Origin: Bugula neritina
Taxonomy: Eukaryota; Bryozoa; Gymnolaemata; Cheilostomatida; Bugulidae
DNA: 64,000 nt
NCBI GenBank assembly: GCA_964035545.1
Contig: CAXIUT010000236.1
Location: 1 to 64,000, forward strand
Direction: 5' to 3'
Both the position numbers and the translations under genes were made by a program. A model generated the notes under the pieces. That model worked only from the letters and a program-made list of their open reading frames with translations, did not search any database and was not told where the DNA came from. Shown piece after piece: positions 60,630 to 64,000 of the stretch. How positions within the stretch are numbered: position 1 is the first letter of the stretch; each line of letters starts with the position of its first letter.

Positions 60630-61887
60630 CTCAACACTATGCTAACACTGTATAGGAGTATATATTATATATAAAGTTTCCAACTGGTTAAATAATTGAA
60701 CCAACATTAAAATTCTCTACTCGCATTATACAGATGTGTGACATAAGTAGGAAATCTAGTAACCTGATGAGTTTAATATAAAACAGTATAAATTTACAGC
60801 TCTAAAACCTGCATGGTAAACCAACAAGTCAAAACATCAAGGCAGACATTCACAATAAAAGTGACTGTAAAACATTATAATTTAATTGAAGCATGAAACA
60901 TGTTTTTTTTAGATAATACAGTATAGAAAAAAAGTATGTTGTATAATGCATAGTAGGAGAGACTTTGACAAAATTAGCCCAAGCTAACACCCAAATGCTA
61001 GTCAGTCAAAATTGGAATATTCAGCAGATTGGGGTAAAATAATATAATTATGACATAGAAGTAAACATCAACCACCACATGTATGTATAATCAGGTTCAG
61101 TTAGGGTACATAAAACACCCAAGTCATATCGACTTACAGAGAAGTAAATTATTATATCGGTTTAGCTTCAGTGCAACTTTTATTTGTAATTCTTGAAAAT
61201 ACAACTTGATGAAAAGTTTGAAACTGTTTACTTGTTGAATTATGATTAAATGAAAATTTGTGAACAATTCTATAGATAAATAGCTTCATCAAGGAGACAT
61301 GTTATACTTAATAAGTAATACCTCCATATAGCTCTTACAGCTGACACATGCCAAGAATAATCTAGAATGAATTTGTCCAACTTTATACCCAATTGGTTGG
61401 TTGTCTAGTAGCTGACCATGTGACCATCACACCAGTTACTGTAATAATAAAGTAGTCTATAATTATGTGGTGTTGCATATGATGAAAAACAATGAAATAA
61501 ACATAAAATTCTAAATACAGCTCATTTATTACAACAGCAGTAGGAAAAACAAAAAAAATGGGAAATGGAAAAATACAAAACAATCATATTTAATCTTGAA
61601 GATTAATCATTACTCAAATAAGTAGAAGAGTGTCATCATGCTTAATTAAGTTAAAATATGATTTGTTGAAAGAGCCATAACCTGATAAATAATAAAGCTA
61701 GCAAATATACCTGATTGTTACCAGCAAGCTAAACATAATGACCAAGTGAGAACAAAATACTTCCCTAGTCTGGAGGCTGCTGAGTCACAATAAACTGATC
61801 AAACTATTCTTACTGACAGAGCAGACAATTTGAAAGTGTGAGCCTTTGAAAATCCTAAAGAAAACAACTACCTCATCATATTCCAAG

Positions 61888-62025
61888 AAAGTGAGAGAAG
61901 ACAACTACATAATGAAACTTTAAGAGAACAGGAGAAGACAACTACATTACGAGAGTTCACGAAAACAAAAGAAGACAACTTCGTAATGGAACTTCAAGAA
62001 AACAAGAGAAAACAACTACATTAGG
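61888..62025. repeat. Degenerate tandem repeat of about 45 bp
   Basis: GAGAAGACAACTACAT-type units recur four times with substitutions (AAGACAACTTCGTAATGGAA, AAAACAACTACATTAGGAG). No coding role is evident. Confidence 0.6.
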
Positions 62026-63760
62026 AGCAAGCAGCAAGCTGCACAAATTTCCATTACCAGAGTTAGCTGATAATAAAATTATAACCTCACGTGAAATAGC
62101 ATGGCACATTATTGATTATTAAAAACACACAATAGAATAGATATGTAACTATACAGGTATGTAGATGATTTTTAGAAAATACTGCAAGTTTCCTCCACAA
62201 ATAATTACAATATTCAAAAAGTGAATCAGAAATTTAAACAGATGGAAAATTTGGAATGTTTTACAATATTAGATAATATGTGATATGAGGTTTGGGGTTT
62301 GAACTGAAAAACTGAAGAGAACTAACATAAAAATACTGAGAAGAAACAAACAACAGCTTTTACACAAATCTGAGAAACCGTGAACAAACAGAAAACGCAA
62401 AAGTGAAGCAGAGTGAAGTGAAAACAACAGTCATAAAAGCATTCTACTGCCTGCATGTGTTACTAATGTGAATTCAGCAGAGGAAGTGTTATATTAGGAT
62501 CATTATTGACTTTGTAAACACTATTCATCTAAATACAGTAGATTACAAGAAACAGGCCATAATGGTAAAACTGATTGCCTTGAAATATTGAGTAGTGATT
62601 TAAAAAAATCAACTTTGGCAAAATCTGAGCATGATCATGGTGTTTAAACGGTATGAAAATACTTAATAGGGAATGAAGGAAAAATTGTCAAAACTCAAAA
62701 TGAGTGAATCATATTACATACAAATTAAATGATTTTGAACTGAAAATGAGTTCAAACTGACTAACTTAAATGAATGAAAAATAGGAACAAATTACCATTC
62801 TAATATTACATAAACTCGAGTATGAAAATACAAAACATATTATATTTTTGTACTACTATTACCTATTTGTCATTAGCATAAAAACAAACACAACTAATGG
62901 AGTAAAATTTTGACTCTATTTATAATATCAATTTGAATGATGAATATAAATTTTCGTAGTCATATACTGATGGTAAAAAAGTAGAATAGTAGCGATTATA
63001 ATGATGAATATCAATATGCATAAAACCCAATTTCCAAGAGACTAGAACAAGTGCTAAAACTAGACGGACGAAACACAAATAAAGACACCGAGCTTGAAAT
63101 AACATTTCATTACAATTATGACTAATGGTCATAGTGATAGTCATGCTTATAAGTTACCAGTAGAGGTTTGAGCTGTGGGAAAATAAAATAAAACGGGAGC
63201 CTGGAAGAGAATGAAAATGATAATAATAATCAATATCATAATTTAAAATATTATCATAATTATTAGGCATTGCAGTTATGATTATAATTATTATAACAAT
63301 AGTTGACATTATCATTATGATTATAATTATCATCGAGTTTTGTTGCCTATGGTTATCAATATCATATTGATATTTATTCTGATAATAAAAACAAAAAAGA
63401 CAACTAATACTATAACTATTAATATTACTCTTACTACTACTGTTAGTGCAAGTATTTGTGTTAGTAATACTAATAGTAATACTAATAAGCTACTAAAACT
63501 ACTAAAAATAGTCAAGTGAGCTACTATTACTCTATAGTCTATTGGCATTACTTAAATCATTAGCCTTAGCGTTACTATTACTAACATAATCTTAATGATG
63601 AAGTTTGACATAAAATGAAAACGATTAAAATTAAATGCAAGGAGCCACCACTTGAAATTTAATTGAATTAGCAGTTGATACAGACATTACCGCGACAGGG
63701 TTAAGGATTCTCTAAACAGAACTTGCAGAAGACATCAATGTAGGTTCAGCCGAGTGAATG
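62026..63760. other. AT-rich intergenic stretch with no recognisable gene
   Basis: Contains AT-rich simple sequence (63,220-63,330) and a degenerate ACT/AAT trinucleotide stretch (63,400-63,520). Open frames here are short, low in complexity and unlike known proteins. I see no splice-linked exons. Confidence 0.6.
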
Positions 63761-63803
63761 ATGAATGGCGATCCAATTAGAACCACGATTGAATACGTGC
63801 TTG

Positions 63804-63903
63804 TTACGTCATGTATCGTGACGCATGACTGGCCGTGCACGGCTTTAATATCCATGGACTGTGAATAACGGCTTTCTATTGGTTGAACAAATAATAAAAA
63901 AGG
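63804..63903 (+). promoter_or_regulatory. Candidate promoter at the window end
   Basis: Base composition becomes less AT-rich with several CpGs. Visible sites are a CRE-like TTACGTCA (63,804-63,811), an inverted CCAAT box (ATTGG, 63,878-63,882) and a TATA-like ATAATAAAAAAGG (63,891-63,903), spaced as in a core promoter. A plus-strand gene would start near 63,930 and run off the window. Confidence 0.4.
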
Positions 63904-64000
63904 ACAACAGACTCAAGAGAGTGCGAACTATAGATTAAGTGTATATATTGAGATAATTCGTTGATCAGCAACGGAAAAGAATCAGTGAAGCATAAGGTTT

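Larger units (their letters stand above)
57640..61600 (-). repeat. Tandem duplication unit D
   Basis: Second copy of unit C. It contains E3 (58,435-58,321), E2 (58,874-58,760), E1 with promoter motifs (59,527-59,700), the candidate coding exon pair (60,629-60,411) and E5 (61,438-61,322). The order on the minus strand (E5 first) suggests the 60-61.6 kb part is the tail of a further upstream copy. Confidence 0.65.

Noticed and set aside
61383-61583. 66-codon minus-strand frame ending in VTWSATRQPTNWV
   Set aside because: It runs from intron into exon-like block E5. The same block has stops at equivalent places in the other copies, so no conserved protein is supported.
63330-63548. 72-codon Leu/Val-rich minus-strand frame
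   Set aside because: Translation of a degenerate trinucleotide stretch. It has no start context, splice support or family likeness.

Overview
The window is AT-rich animal-type nuclear DNA, probably from an invertebrate. The evidence is spliced genes with GT-AG introns, a PIF/Harbinger DNA transposon with a MADF-domain partner gene, and pieces of a eukaryotic 20S proteasome beta-2 gene. I cannot name the species. There is no sign of bacterial gene organisation.

Bases 1-32,760 are a satellite of a 26-bp AT-rich monomer. It runs forward to about 15,027, passes a 54-bp loop, and continues inverted from about 15,082. Rare monomer variants recur in mirror order on both sides, so this is a palindrome with arms of at least 13.7 kb, not two unrelated arrays. 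The left arm looks noisier than the right, which raises the possibility of a fold-back read or assembly artefact. Two smaller tandem arrays follow: a 49-bp unit (32,761-33,595) and a 35-37-bp unit (33,610-33,811). Next come what look like the last two exons of an unrecognised single-pass membrane protein (33,834-34,481), with a 13-bp repeat in its probable 3' UTR.

Bases 35,160-61,600 are a second, older and more diverged inverted duplication. Left arm: 35,160-45,430, plus strand. Right arm: 49,330-59,985, minus strand, with extra tandem copies out to about 61,600. Both arms carry the same series of short exon-like blocks with conserved splice sites. These end in exons that encode the start of proteasome subunit beta-2 (PSMB7 family). 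Both proteasome copies look dead. The right copy has a stop, a deletion and the catalytic Lys33 position changed to Met. The left copy has lost the catalytic Thr region, has a stop, and is split by a transposon.

That transposon (39,794-45,170, 5,377 bp) is the best-preserved element here: a PIF/Harbinger with 15-bp perfect terminal inverted repeats and a TTA target duplication. It carries two convergent, apparently intact spliced genes: a 427-residue DDE transposase and a 305-residue MADF DNA-binding protein. The right arm preserves the empty insertion site, which confirms both ends. Between the arms lies a composite minisatellite with a pure AGTCTT hexamer tail (46,650-48,709). The last 2.4 kb has no recognisable gene, but its final 200 bp looks like a promoter.
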